Notes: a model not told the origin generated them from the letters alone. Numbered from the stretch's first letter, positions 5,972 to 14,499 are shown. The stretch is DNA of 17,987 nt from Erginobacter sp964587835 (GCA_964587835.1 CAZPMN010000044.1:1-17987); one strand, 5' to 3'. Numbers and translations are program-made.

Positions 5972-8653
5972 ATGGTGGACAGCAGATGGCTCAGATTTGT
6001 GATGCTGGCGGCCGGCTGTCTTCTCCTGGCGGCCGGCATCCGGCTTTGCTATCTGATTTACCGGGAAGGTATTCCGGCGGAGATGGGTTCCCTGTTTTCC
6101 CGTTCGATCCGGCGAGAGGCCGCCCGGGAAAGTTCCGGGACCCCGCCCCGGCTGACCACCGGGGTTGATTCCACCCCGGTAGCGCCGTCCCCCGCGCCGG
6201 CGGTTTCCCCCCTCCCTCTGGCGATCGTTACCGAACAGTTGCCGATGGGGGTGGTCGGATCTGAGTACAGCCAATCCTTGGCGGCGACCGGCACCGCCGG
6301 CCCGGTAGTCTGGACCCTGGCCGCGGGTGAACTTCCCCCCGGACTGGAGCTGTTTCCGGAGGGAATTATCTCCGGAGTCCCCGGCGCGCCTGGGGAATGG
6401 CGGTTTACGGTTGGCCTGCTGGAAGTCGAGGGGGGGACCGCCGAAAAAGATCTCCGCCTGCTGGTCCGAATCGATCCTGAGGGCGTCGAGGGCGGGTTGA
6501 GGATCGTCACCGGTCAGCTTCCGCCCGGCCGACTGGGGCGGGATTACCTGGGGAAGCTGGAAGCGGAGGGCGGCGAAACCCCCTACCGGTGGTACCTCGA
6601 GGACGGGGAGCTTCCGGAAGGGCTTCGTCTCGGTCCCGACTCTGGAGTGCTCTTCGGGCTTCCCCGGGCGGCCGGGGAATTCGAATTCACGATCAGCATC
6701 TTCGATCGGAAGGAAGGTTTCGCCGTCAGCGATTATACCCTCCGGATCGCCCCCGGCGGGGTCGAGATCGTCACCGCCGCCCTTCCCCCGGCGGTCAAGG
6801 ACGAAACCTACCTGCTCACCCTCCGGGCCCGGGGAGGAGCAGTCCCCTACACTTGGCAGTTGACGGAAGGTCGGTTGCCGGAAGGACTGGAGTTTGATCC
6901 GGATCGGGGGATTATCTCTGGGGTGCCCGAACGGTGGGAGACACGGAACTTCACGGTCCGGGTTACCGACCGGGAGGGCGGTTGGGACGTTCGGGAGTTT
7001 GAGCTGACGATGGGGGTGATTGCGGAGGGGGAGCTGCGGATTGTGACCGGCACCCTGCCCACGGCCGTGCTTGGGGAGGTTTACCAGGCCTTGTTGGAGA
7101 CCGCCGGGGGGTTAGCCCCCTATATCTGGACCGTCTCCGCCGGCGAACTTCCGCCCAGTCTGGGGTTGGACGCGGAATCCGGGATGATCAGAGGGTTCCC
7201 CGAGCTGCCCGGGAAGGCTTTCTTCACGGTAATGGTCAGCGACGCGGAGGAGCGCACCGCCCGCCAGGATCTGGAGCTGCTTGTTGAACACCAGGTGTTG
7301 TATCTCACCACCGGTGACCTGCCGGCGTCGGTGGCCGGCGAGGATTACCAGTTCCTCCTGGGGGCGACCGGGGGATCCCCTCCTTACTTCTTCAGTCTCG
7401 ATCTCGGCCACCTACCCCACGGCCTGACTCTGGTCGGGACCACCGGGCTGATCGAGGGGACCGTTTCGGATATCTACCTGAGGAAGGGAGACCAGGGGTT
7501 CCGATTCCGGGTTAGAGTCACCGACCAGGAAGGTCGGGTGGACATAGCCGAGTTCAACCTGTTGGTTTCCGATCCCCTCGAACCGTTGCTTGCCGCCATT
7601 GACCGCGGCGGGACGACCCCCCGTCCGATCCCGACGATCACGCCCGCCGGGATGGAGGATTCGGTCAGCGGACTGCTCGGAGCGGTCAGCAACGCCAAGG
7701 TCGGGCTGGCCTGGATCAATCCGACCGGGGAAGATTTTGCGGAGGTCAGGGTGGTGAGAAGAACGGCCGGCTATCCCCGGGAGGCCGATGACGGAACAAT
7801 CATCTACGCGGGACGGGGGAACAATCTCGTCGACGCCGGGCTGGAAAACCGCCGGAGGTATTTCTATGCCGTAATTCCCTACAACCGGGACGGTTATCCC
7901 GGCGAGATCGAGGAGAACAACCGGATATCCTTGACCCCGCGGGCGGTCAGTATATTTGGAGCCAATGATCCCTTTGCCGACGAAGTAGTCAGCTTCCGCC
8001 CCCTGGCCCCGTCCGGACAGAACCCGGCCGCCGCCCTCGGAGCGCCCTCGGGCCGGGGGCTATATGATTATTCGAGGAATGTGGTTTCTCTCCACGCCCG
8101 GAGCGCTGGGGAAGCCGAGGCCGATCCGCCTTACGGGGGAACCATCATTCTCAAATTCACGGGCAATATGGTCGTTAACGATTCCGGGCCTGACTTTACG
8201 GTCTTTGAAAATCCCTGTTACCCCGAGGGCGCTGCCCCGGAGGAAAGATGGATGGAACCGGCGGTGGTCGCCGTCAGCCAGGACGGAGAGAACTGGAGGG
8301 AGTTCCCTTTTCGTTACAGTCTCCGTTATGACAGGGGGGGGATGGAGAGGATTAATATTTCCCAACCTTACTCGTATCGGTACGGGTTCGCCGGGATCAA
8401 TCCGGTCTTCAGCCACAACGGGTATCCGGATCCGACCAACCCGGCGGTCTCGGGGGGCGATCATTTCGACCTGGACGATCTGCCCGGCGAGCCGTTTACT
8501 TGGATCCAGTACCTCCGGATCACCTCTACCGGTGACCGTTGGCTGGCCGGCGACAACGGAACCCTGATCCGGCATACCGATTACCGCGGATCCCTCAGCG
8601 GAACCGATTCCTCCGGCTTCGACCTCGACGCCGTCAGCGCGATCAATTACTGA
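5972..8653 (+). CDS. Large surface protein: five putative-Ig repeats, FN3-like domain, C-terminal surface domain
   Basis: An 893-residue exported protein. A hydrophobic N-terminal segment (8-30) contains LAAGC (12-16), which could be a lipobox with Cys16, but the hydrophobic stretch continues past the Cys, so a signal anchor is equally possible. A Pro/Thr/Ser-rich linker (about 50-82) leads to five repeats of roughly 80-90 residues (about 83-167, 177-259, 265-347, 355-439, 443-533). Each follows the pattern I-V-T-x-x-L-P ... G-x-x-Y ... PYxW ... GELPxGL ... GxIxGxP ... FTVxVxD, characteristic of putative-Ig (He_PIG/cadherin-like) modules. A fibronectin-III-like stretch follows (about 565-660). 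The C-terminal domain (about 660-893) has FTVFENP, VVAVSQDGENW, GGDHFDLDDL and ends GFDLDAVSAIN. I recognise this as a domain of bacterial surface proteins of unknown role. It lies 86 bases after the receptor behind the same riboswitch, with GAGGGG at 5961-5966 as ribosome binding site. A corrinoid-capture role is inference. Confidence 0.8.
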   Translation: MVDSRWLRFVMLAAGCLLLAAGIRLCYLIYREGIPAEMGSLFSRSIRREAARESSGTPPRLTTGVDSTPVAPSPAPAVSPLPLAIVTEQLPMGVVGSEYSQSLAATGTAGPVVWTLAAGELPPGLELFPEGIISGVPGAPGEWRFTVGLLEVEGGTAEKDLRLLVRIDPEGVEGGLRIVTGQLPPGRLGRDYLGKLEAEGGETPYRWYLEDGELPEGLRLGPDSGVLFGLPRAAGEFEFTISIFDRKEGFAVSDYTLRIAPGGVEIVTAALPPAVKDETYLLTLRARGGAVPYTWQLTEGRLPEGLEFDPDRGIISGVPERWETRNFTVRVTDREGGWDVREFELTMGVIAEGELRIVTGTLPTAVLGEVYQALLETAGGLAPYIWTVSAGELPPSLGLDAESGMIRGFPELPGKAFFTVMVSDAEERTARQDLELLVEHQVLYLTTGDLPASVAGEDYQFLLGATGGSPPYFFSLDLGHLPHGLTLVGTTGLIEGTVSDIYLRKGDQGFRFRVRVTDQEGRVDIAEFNLLVSDPLEPLLAAIDRGGTTPRPIPTITPAGMEDSVSGLLGAVSNAKVGLAWINPTGEDFAEVRVVRRTAGYPREADDGTIIYAGRGNNLVDAGLENRRRYFYAVIPYNRDGYPGEIEENNRISLTPRAVSIFGANDPFADEVVSFRPLAPSGQNPAAALGAPSGRGLYDYSRNVVSLHARSAGEAEADPPYGGTIILKFTGNMVVNDSGPDFTVFENPCYPEGAAPEERWMEPAVVAVSQDGENWREFPFRYSLRYDRGGMERINISQPYSYRYGFAGINPVFSHNGYPDPTNPAVSGGDHFDLDDLPGEPFTWIQYLRITSTGDRWLAGDNGTLIRHTDYRGSLSGTDSSGFDLDAVSAINY

Positions 8654-8742
8654 TTTCGGTGAAGAGCGGGTTTCTCCCGGAGCCGCCCGCACCGCTTATA
8701 TTGATTCCGCCGAGAGACGATTCGTTGACGGATACCGGATGA

Positions 8743-8771
8743 TTGACAGCGGCGAAAACAGATGATAACTT
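8743..8771 (+). promoter_or_regulatory. Possible promoter of the cysteine peptidase gene
   Basis: TTGACA at 8743-8748 is followed 15-17 bases later by weak -10 candidates (GATAAC at 8764-8769 or TAACTT at 8766-8771). The element lies 40 bases before the peptidase ATG. The -10 is poor, so the call is tentative. Confidence 0.35.
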
Positions 8772-8810
8772 ATCGTTCCCTTGTTTGACGGCCCGGAGGA
8801 GGAAAACGAG

Positions 8811-9590
8811 ATGAGCGAACGGCGCTATGGACTGGGATGCTTAAAGGATCCGGCGGACCGGCGGGATCTGCCGATGCGGGTGGTTCTCCCCCGATTTACC
8901 GCGCCGGGGAAGGTCGATTACAGCGACCGGATGTCCCCAGTCCGGGATCAGGGGGAAGAAGGCACCTGTGTCGCCTTTGCCGCGGCGGTCGGGGTGAAGG
9001 AGTACCAGGAACTGGTCGAACACCGGCAACTGATTGAACTCTCGCCCCGCTATCTCTACCACCTCTGCAAGCGGGCCGACGGGATCCCCAACGAGGAGGG
9101 AACATTCCCCCGGGTGGCGATGAAGGTCCTGGCCCGCCAGGGAGTCTGTCGCGAAGAATGTTGGCCCTACCGCCCCTACCAGACCGATTCCCCCTGCTTG
9201 GAGGCCGGCGACCAGGCGCTGCCCTTCCGGATCAAGGCTTACGGCCGGCTCTCCGGACTTGAGGAGATGGAACAGAGTCTGGCCCTGAACGGACCTTTCC
9301 TGGCCGGTGTGGAGGTCTTCCCGGAGTGGTTCGAAAACCGCGGGGGAGAAATCCCTTTGCCCGAACCCGGCCGTTCATCGTTGGGAGGGCATGCCGTTTG
9401 CGTGGTTGGATACAGCCGTGGCGATGGCTACTTCAAATTCAAGAATTCCTGGTCCGGAAGCTGGGGCGACGGCGGTTACGGCTACCTGCCCTACGAGTAC
9501 CTGGAACGCCACTGTCTTGACGCCTGGTCCGCTACCGACCTGATCGCCCATCCCGACCTGGTGGCCTGTTGCCGGGCCCGCGCCCACTAA
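8811..9590 (+). CDS. Papain-like (C1A family) cysteine peptidase
   Basis: A 259-residue protein with the complete papain active site: Gln47 (oxyanion hole) and nucleophile Cys53 in RDQGEEGTCVAFAAA, His194 in GGHAVCVVGY and Asn212 in FKFKNSWSGSWGDGGYGYLPY. The start is ATG 8811, preceded by a strong ribosome binding site (GGAGGAGG, 8795-8802); a longer frame from TTG 8781 would read through that site. It has no signal peptide and only about 45 residues before the active-site segment, so there is no typical inhibitory prodomain. Extra cysteines (113, 117, 129, 235, 253, 254) could form disulphides if it is exported by another route, but nothing visible shows export. Substrate is unknown. It sits between the riboswitch operon and a small membrane protein and probably has its own promoter. 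Confidence 0.88.
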   Translation: MSERRYGLGCLKDPADRRDLPMRVVLPRFTAPGKVDYSDRMSPVRDQGEEGTCVAFAAAVGVKEYQELVEHRQLIELSPRYLYHLCKRADGIPNEEGTFPRVAMKVLARQGVCREECWPYRPYQTDSPCLEAGDQALPFRIKAYGRLSGLEEMEQSLALNGPFLAGVEVFPEWFENRGGEIPLPEPGRSSLGGHAVCVVGYSRGDGYFKFKNSWSGSWGDGGYGYLPYEYLERHCLDAWSATDLIAHPDLVACCRARAH

Positions 9591-9653
9591 TCGGTTGGCC
9601 CCGGCTGCCGGGGTGATCAAACCGAGAAACCGCTTGCAAGGAGGTTGTAGATT

Positions 9654-10085
9654 ATGCGCATATCGCAAGAAGCACTGAGAATCCTGGTCGGCCTCATCGG
9701 CGGCCTGCTCGTGGTGACCCGGATTTACGGGGTAATCCAGCCGCAGAAGATGAAGAGTTTCGGGGGGCGACTGGTTCACCTCGGCCCCGGCTGGGTGAGA
9801 ACGATTTACATAATTGCCGGACTGGCCGGGATCTGGATTGTCTATTCGGCTCTGGTCACCATCTTCATGGAAGTGCCGGTCTTCCTGGTCATCAGTCTTC
9901 TGATCGGCCTTCTCCTTCTCACCTCCGGGGTCTTCGCCATGCACCCGGAGTGGTTCCCCCAGTGTCTGAAGGGTCTCCTGGTCGACCGTAATGACTTTTT
10001 TGTCCGGTTTATCTGCCTGATCGGAGTGCTGGGAGGGGTTTTTATCCTCCTGACCGCCATCCTCGGGAGCAAGTGGGGCGGCTGA
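9654..10085 (+). CDS. Small integral membrane protein, four helices, function unknown
   Basis: A 143-residue protein with four hydrophobic segments, roughly residues 8-28, 49-72, 75-95 and 115-138. They are joined by short loops, with MHPEWFPQCLKGL and VDRNDFF between the third and fourth. I do not recognise the family. AGGAGG at 9638-9643 is a strong ribosome binding site 10 bases before the ATG. It follows the cysteine peptidase by 63 bases and could share its transcript. No catalytic motif is visible. Confidence 0.75.
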   Translation: MRISQEALRILVGLIGGLLVVTRIYGVIQPQKMKSFGGRLVHLGPGWVRTIYIIAGLAGIWIVYSALVTIFMEVPVFLVISLLIGLLLLTSGVFAMHPEWFPQCLKGLLVDRNDFFVRFICLIGVLGGVFILLTAILGSKWGG

Positions 10086-10152
10086 AGATTATCCGGTCCG
10101 AGAGTACTTTTCTTCCTGCTTTCTTTTTTCTCTACTCCCCGGTGATTTTCCT

Positions 10153-11040
10153 ATGACGATCGGGCCCAACGACCCCTGCTGGTGCGGAAGCGGACTGAAA
10201 TACAAGAAATGCCATCTCCGCGCTGACCGGGATCGGGGGCGAAATTCCATCGCCGGAAGGAAAAGCCGGTCGGGTATCCCGATCAAGACCGCTGAAGAGA
10301 TCTCCGGGATCCGGGCCTCCGGCCGGCTGACCGCCCGTCTCCTCGACCTGGTGGCCGAACGGATCCGTCCCGGGATCACCACCGCCGAGATCGATTCCTG
10401 GGTCCACGAGGAAACAGTCGCCGCAGGAGCTATCCCCGCGCCCCTGGGCTATCGGGGCTTCCCCCGTTCGGTCTGCACCTCCCTCAACGAACAGATCTGT
10501 CACGGCATTCCGGACGGGACCGTTCTTCAGGAGGGGGACATCATCAACGTCGACGTTACCACTATCCTCAACGGTTTCTACGCCGATGCCTCCCGGATGT
10601 TCCTGATCGGGGAAGTGAGCGCTGAGGCCCGGCGGCTGGTCGAGGCGGCCCGGGAGTGCCTCGTCCGGGGGATCCGGGCGGTGAAAGCGGGGAACCACTT
10701 CGGGGAGATCGGCTGGGTGATCCAGGAATATGCCGAGAGACTGGGCTTTTCGGTTGTCCGCGATTATACCGGCCACGGCGTAGGTCTGGAGTTCCACGAG
10801 GAGCCGAGCGTCTTCCACTACGGGAAGAAGGGCACCGGCCCGCTGATCGAGGAGGATATGGTCTTCACCATCGAGCCGATGATCAACGCCGGGACCTATA
10901 AGTCCCGGTTGCTGGCCAACGGCTGGACCGCGGTGACCAGAGACGGTTCCCTCTCCGCCCAGTGGGAGCACACCGTCCGGGCCACCGCCCGGGGGTCGGA
11001 GATCCTCACCCTTTCCGGTAGGGGGAATGGTAATCGGTAA
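10153..11040 (+). CDS. map: Type I methionine aminopeptidase with N-terminal SEC-C zinc motif
   Basis: A 295-residue cytosolic enzyme that removes the initiator Met from new proteins. A SEC-C zinc-binding motif, CWCGSGLKYKKCH (9-21), precedes the catalytic domain; in other MetAPs this extension is thought to aid ribosome association. The five metal ligands are present: Asp134 (INVDVT), Asp145 (YADAS), His208 (TGHGVG), Glu241 (TIEPM) and Glu272 (QWEHT). The conserved His117 (CHGIP) and His215 (FHEEP) are also there. The start is ATG 10153, with only a weak ribosome binding site. The last codons (GNGNR) and the TAA stop (11038-11040) lie inside a heptamer repeat. Confidence 0.95.
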   Translation: MTIGPNDPCWCGSGLKYKKCHLRADRDRGRNSIAGRKSRSGIPIKTAEEISGIRASGRLTARLLDLVAERIRPGITTAEIDSWVHEETVAAGAIPAPLGYRGFPRSVCTSLNEQICHGIPDGTVLQEGDIINVDVTTILNGFYADASRMFLIGEVSAEARRLVEAARECLVRGIRAVKAGNHFGEIGWVIQEYAERLGFSVVRDYTGHGVGLEFHEEPSVFHYGKKGTGPLIEEDMVFTIEPMINAGTYKSRLLANGWTAVTRDGSLSAQWEHTVRATARGSEILTLSGRGNGNR

Positions 11041-11114
11041 TCAATGATCAGTAATCGGTGATTCGGGCGCTCTGCTCACTGCTTACCGCTTACTGCTTAC
11101 CGCTTACTGTGCAC
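11029..11114. repeat. Heptamer repeat, two arms in opposite orientation
   Basis: The left arm holds GGTAATC (11029-11035), GGTAATC (11036-11042), AATGATC, AGTAATC (11050-11056) and GGTGATT. The right arm (11073-11114) holds TGCTCAC, TGCTTAC, CGCTTAC, TGCTTAC, CGCTTAC and TGTGCAC. The left units resemble the reverse complement of the right-arm and 42-104 units, so the locus is an imperfect inverted repeat. The map stop codon is in the second left unit. The right arm, read on the plus strand, is open and creates a spurious N-terminal extension of arfB. Confidence 0.8.
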
Positions 11115-11123
11115 TACCAGGCC

Positions 11124-11549
11124 ATGATCCGGGTCGGAAGAAAGATCACGATTCCCGAGGCCGAGCTCGACGAGGAATTCATCCGCTCCTCGGGGCCGGG
11201 GGGCCAGAAGGTCAATAAGACCTCGAGTGCGGTCCAGCTGAGGTTTGACATCCGCCGGTCCCCCTCCCTGCCTCTTCCGGTCAAAACCCGATTGATCCAG
11301 CTGGCCGGTCGGCGGGTGACAGCGGCGGGGGTCCTGGTTATCGATGCCTCCCGCTACCGGACCCAGGACGCCAACCGCCGGGACGCCCGGAGGCGGTTGG
11401 AGGGGTTGGTCCGCCGGGCCGCCCGCCCGGCCAGGGCCCGGAAGCCGACCCGCCCCTCGCCGGCGGCCCGGCAGCGGCGGCTGGAGGCGAAGAAGAAACG
11501 TGGACAGGCCAAGCGCCGTCGCCGCCCGGTATCCCCGGAGGAGGAATGA
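11124..11549 (+). CDS. arfB: ArfB-type peptidyl-tRNA hydrolase (ribosome rescue)
   Basis: A 141-residue RF-1-like protein that releases peptides from ribosomes stalled on mRNA without a stop codon. The catalytic GGQ motif is at 26-28 in SSGPGGQKVNKTSS, and there is no codon-recognition domain. The very basic C-terminal tail (about 98-134, rich in Arg/Lys, with RRLEAKKKRGQAKRRRR) matches the ArfB tail that enters the empty mRNA channel. I chose ATG 11124 because the 22 extra residues from 11058 are translated heptamer repeat and GRKITIPEAELDEEF is the normal family start. The ribosome binding site is weak. The TGA stop overlaps the rlmN ATG (ATGA), coupling the two genes. Confidence 0.92.
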   Translation: MIRVGRKITIPEAELDEEFIRSSGPGGQKVNKTSSAVQLRFDIRRSPSLPLPVKTRLIQLAGRRVTAAGVLVIDASRYRTQDANRRDARRRLEGLVRRAARPARARKPTRPSPAARQRRLEAKKKRGQAKRRRRPVSPEEE

Positions 11550-12568
11550 CCCCGGATTTGGAAAGACTGGATCAGGTTCTCTCCGGCCAACCGGCCTACC
11601 GGCACCGGCAGGCCCGGTCGGCCATCTTCGGGCGTCTCTGCCGTTCCTGGACCGAGGCTACCAATCTCCCCAAAGATCTGCGGGCGACCCTGGAGAGGGA
11701 AGTCCCCCTGGAGATTTCCTCCCGGCTGGTGGAGTCCGCGGACGGCTTAACGGCCAAGGCGGCGATCCGTCTCGCCGACGCCGAGCAGATCGAGACGGTC
11801 CTGATGCGGCACCGGCCGCGGCGGAATACCGTCTGCGTCTCCTCCCAGGCCGGCTGTTCCCTGGGCTGCGTTTTCTGTCTGACCGGCGACCGGGGTTTCC
11901 ATCGCGACCTCACCCGGGACGAGATCATCGCTCAGGTTCTCTTCTGGAATCGGCTCCTGGCGGATTCCTCCGGGCGGGTCGCCAACGTGGTCTTTATGGG
12001 GATGGGGGAACCCTTGCTTAATTACGAGGCGGTCATCTCTGCGGTCCGGGTGATCAACGACCCGGACGGGTGCGGGGTTGGGGCCCGGCGGATCTCGATC
12101 TCGACCGCCGGGATCATCCCCGGGATCCGGCGGCTGGCGGCTGAGGGGATCCAAGTCAACCTCTCCCTCTCCCTCCACGCCCCGGATGACCAGCTCCGGT
12201 CACGGTTGATGCCGATCAACCAAACCTACCCGATCGAGGACGTTCTGGGGGCGACGGCCGCCTGGATAGAGCAGACCGGCCGGCGGGTGATGATCGAATA
12301 CCTGCTGCTGTCCGGAGTCAACGATTCACCCGACCAGGCCCTCCAGCTGGCCGGTCTCCTGAAATCAAGGCTGCCCCGGCTGTATTTCGTCAACCTAATC
12401 TCCTATAACCAGACCGGCCGGTACCAACCCTCCCCGGCCCCGGCGGTTCGGGAGTTCCTCCGGATCCTGGAGGGGGAGGGGATCACGGTCACCCGTCGAT
12501 ACCGCTTCGGAACCGAGATCAAGGCGGCCTGTGGACAACTGGCGGGGGAGTGCCCGGACGGGAACTGA
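11546..12568 (+). CDS. rlmN: Dual-specificity rRNA/tRNA adenine-C2 methyltransferase RlmN
   Basis: A 340-residue radical-SAM enzyme that methylates C2 of an adenosine in 23S rRNA (and in some tRNAs). The 4Fe-4S motif is CSLGCVFC (Cys104, 108, 111) followed by LTGDRGFHRDL. Also present are VCVSSQ (Cys97), MGMGEPLLNY, SISTAGIIPGI and NLSLSLHAPDDQLRSRLMPI. The C-terminal Cys329 in IKAACGQL is the methyl-carrying cysteine. Length fits the family. GTEIKAACGQ distinguishes it from unrelated radical-SAM proteins; Cfr would be a less likely alternative. It is translationally coupled to arfB, giving a translation-quality pair. Confidence 0.94.
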   Translation: MTPDLERLDQVLSGQPAYRHRQARSAIFGRLCRSWTEATNLPKDLRATLEREVPLEISSRLVESADGLTAKAAIRLADAEQIETVLMRHRPRRNTVCVSSQAGCSLGCVFCLTGDRGFHRDLTRDEIIAQVLFWNRLLADSSGRVANVVFMGMGEPLLNYEAVISAVRVINDPDGCGVGARRISISTAGIIPGIRRLAAEGIQVNLSLSLHAPDDQLRSRLMPINQTYPIEDVLGATAAWIEQTGRRVMIEYLLLSGVNDSPDQALQLAGLLKSRLPRLYFVNLISYNQTGRYQPSPAPAVREFLRILEGEGITVTRRYRFGTEIKAACGQLAGECPDGN

Positions 12569-12642
12569 GGAGGGATTTGGGCTTGTTTCGTGCCGGAATT
12601 CTATGCGATGATGCAGCCGGTTAAATCCGGGGTCAGGACAAG

Positions 12643-13749
12643 ATGACGACGATGATCGATAATCCCAGCAGCGAGCCCGCCGCCCGCTCGCAGTCGCTGA
12701 TCGCCTATTGCCTTCTCTTCCTCTCCTTCGTGGTCCTGATGGGCGTAGCCTACCAGCTGCGCTCGATCCTGGTGCCCTTCGCCCTGGCGATCTTCCTCGC
12801 CTACATCCTCTATCCTCTGATCGCCGCATTGAACCGAATCCGGATCCCGTATTTTCTGGCGGTGATTCTGGTCCTCGTCTCCTGCCTGGGACTGGTCCTG
12901 GCTCTCGGGTTCCTGGTCAGCGGCGAGGTCGGCAGCCTCATCAACGCCCTACCTCAGTACCAGGAGACTCTCCGGAACCAGGTGGAGAGGGGCTTGCAGG
13001 CCTACACCGGCCTGGTCGACCGCCTGGCCGCCGCCCTGCCGGGGGATGCCGAACTGGTCCCCAATCCCTCCCCCGGCGACGCCCCCGAGCTCATCTCCGG
13101 GATCATCCAGAATCTCTTCAACAGCCTGATCACCCTGATGAACCTCCTCTCCAACTTCTTCCTGGTCTTCTTTATTCTGATTTTCATCCTGGCCGGGGCC
13201 AGGGACTTCAAGAAGATCACCATTACCGCCTGGGGAGAAGAGAATGAAACTCGGGCGGCCTCGATCGTGGAGTCGATCAATCGCGAAATCGGCGGCTACA
13301 TCATCGTCCGGACCCTGATCAATCTGGCCCTGGGGATCCTGGTTACAGTGGTCCTCCTCATCTTCCGGATCGATTACGCCTATATCTGGGGTCCCCTGAC
13401 CGGCCTGCTCAACTTCATCCCCTACATCGGGGCCTTTATCGGTTTACTCGGTCCGGTCGCCGTCGCCCTCTTCAAGTTCGATTCTTACTGGACGGTTCTG
13501 GCCCTGCTCGGGGTGTTGCTCCTGATCCAGAACCTGGAGGGGAATGTCGTCTCGCCTTACGTGATCGGCAAAAAGACCAGGCTCAATCCGCTGACCGTTC
13601 TAATGGCCCTGATTCTCTGGTATTTTATCTGGGGTCCGGTGGGGATGATCCTGGCCACCCCGCTCACTTCCTGCTTCAAGATTCTCTGCGACCACCTCGA
13701 GCCTCTCCAGCCGGTGGGGAGACTTCTCGGTGGCGCCGCCCAGCGGTGA
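12643..13749 (+). CDS. AI-2E family transporter (PerM/TqsA-like permease)
   Basis: A 368-residue inner-membrane protein with the helix layout of the AI-2E/PerM family: two N-terminal helix pairs, an amphipathic region (about 95-150), and a C-terminal bundle. Typical family residues occur in GPLTGLLNFIPYIGAFIG, LEGNVVSPYVIGKKTRLNPL and WYFIWGPVGMILATPL. Family members have been linked to autoinducer-2 export or Na+/H+ antiport; the substrate here cannot be told. AGGA precedes the ATG. Its TGA (13747-13749) overlaps the next ATG (TGATG), so the three membrane-protein genes 12643-15458 form a coupled operon, 74 bases after rlmN. Confidence 0.9.
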   Translation: MTTMIDNPSSEPAARSQSLIAYCLLFLSFVVLMGVAYQLRSILVPFALAIFLAYILYPLIAALNRIRIPYFLAVILVLVSCLGLVLALGFLVSGEVGSLINALPQYQETLRNQVERGLQAYTGLVDRLAAALPGDAELVPNPSPGDAPELISGIIQNLFNSLITLMNLLSNFFLVFFILIFILAGARDFKKITITAWGEENETRAASIVESINREIGGYIIVRTLINLALGILVTVVLLIFRIDYAYIWGPLTGLLNFIPYIGAFIGLLGPVAVALFKFDSYWTVLALLGVLLLIQNLEGNVVSPYVIGKKTRLNPLTVLMALILWYFIWGPVGMILATPLTSCFKILCDHLEPLQPVGRLLGGAAQR

Positions 13750-14499
13750 TGAAGACCGGTTCCGCGATCGAACTTCGTGTGCCGGCCGTTCGATCCGGCC
13801 AGCGGCCGACGATTATCCTGGTCTCCGTGCTGGCGATCTCGGTCATCTATTTCCTGGTCGGCTCTCCCCATTTTTACGAGAGAGTCCTGGGCAGCTATAC
13901 CGAACAGGGCAGTTTCGGGTTCCTGGCTCCCAGCCTCTACCACTTTGCCGTTACCCTGGTTCTCTTCTTCCTTCTCCCGGTCGCGATAGTCAAGAACCTC
14001 CTGGGAGAGAAGCTCTCCGCCTACGGCTGGCAGGCGGGAGACCGCCGGGCCGGCTGGATCTCCCTGGCCTGGGGAGTCCCCCTGGTCCTGCTCCTGGGCT
14101 GGATCTCCGCCGGCCGGCCCGAGTTCCAAAGCCAGTACCCGCTCTTCATCTCCCGGCTCGAAGATCCATTTCAGCTCCAGGGACAGAACATCACCGTCTT
14201 CATCCTCTACCAGTTCACCTATGTCTTTTATTACCTCGGGTGGGAGTTTTTCTTCCGCGGTTTCGCCCTCTTCGGTCTGAAAGATTCCTGGGGGCTGACT
14301 CGGGCCCTGCTCTTCCAGGCGTTGCTTTCCACCGCCCTCCACGCCACCAAGCCGCTGCCGGAACTGCTGGCGGCCCTGCCGGGGGGGGATCCTCTTTGGC
14401 CTGGTGGCGCTGCGCTGCCGTTCGCTGAAAACGGTAATCATCGCTCACTGGCTGCTCGGATTTTCCCTCGATCTTTTCGTCCTGCTCGGCGTCGGCTAA
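13749..14499 (+). CDS. CPBP-family intramembrane protease-like protein, frameshifted at a G8 run
   Basis: A multi-helix membrane protein of the CPBP (CAAX protease and bacteriocin-processing) type. Motif 1 is GWEFFFRG (Glu166, Arg170; the first Glu of the usual EExxxR is Trp). Motif 2 is FQALLSTALHATKP (His198). After PG at residue 212 the zero frame runs through eight G (14381-14388) into unrelated sequence. If one G is skipped, the frame continues as GGILFGLVALRCRSLKTVI, then AHWLLGFSLDLF (the third His motif), ending at TAA 14497-14499 with 249 residues in total. This frame looks correct. As sequenced, the zero frame continues without a stop into the PAP2 gene, predicting a fusion protein. 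The gene starts at ATG 13749 (or GTG 13746), overlapping the upstream stop. It could reflect a sequencing error, a real mutation or phase variation. Confidence 0.8.
14381..14388 (+). repeat. G8 homopolymer at the CPBP frameshift
   Basis: Eight consecutive G inside the CPBP-like gene. Seven G give an intact CPBP protein that ends at 14499 with a separate PAP2 start in the TAATG overlap. Eight G give a CPBP-PAP2 in-frame fusion lacking the last CPBP motif. Confidence 0.85.

Noticed and set aside
5899..6168. Small gene between the receptor and the surface protein (ATG near 5899)
   Set aside because: It has no good ribosome binding site and overlaps the surface-protein gene, whose own site and N-terminal hydrophobic segment are convincing.
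11058..11123. N-terminal extension of arfB
   Set aside because: The 22 extra residues are translated heptamer repeat; the family-conserved start is at 11124.
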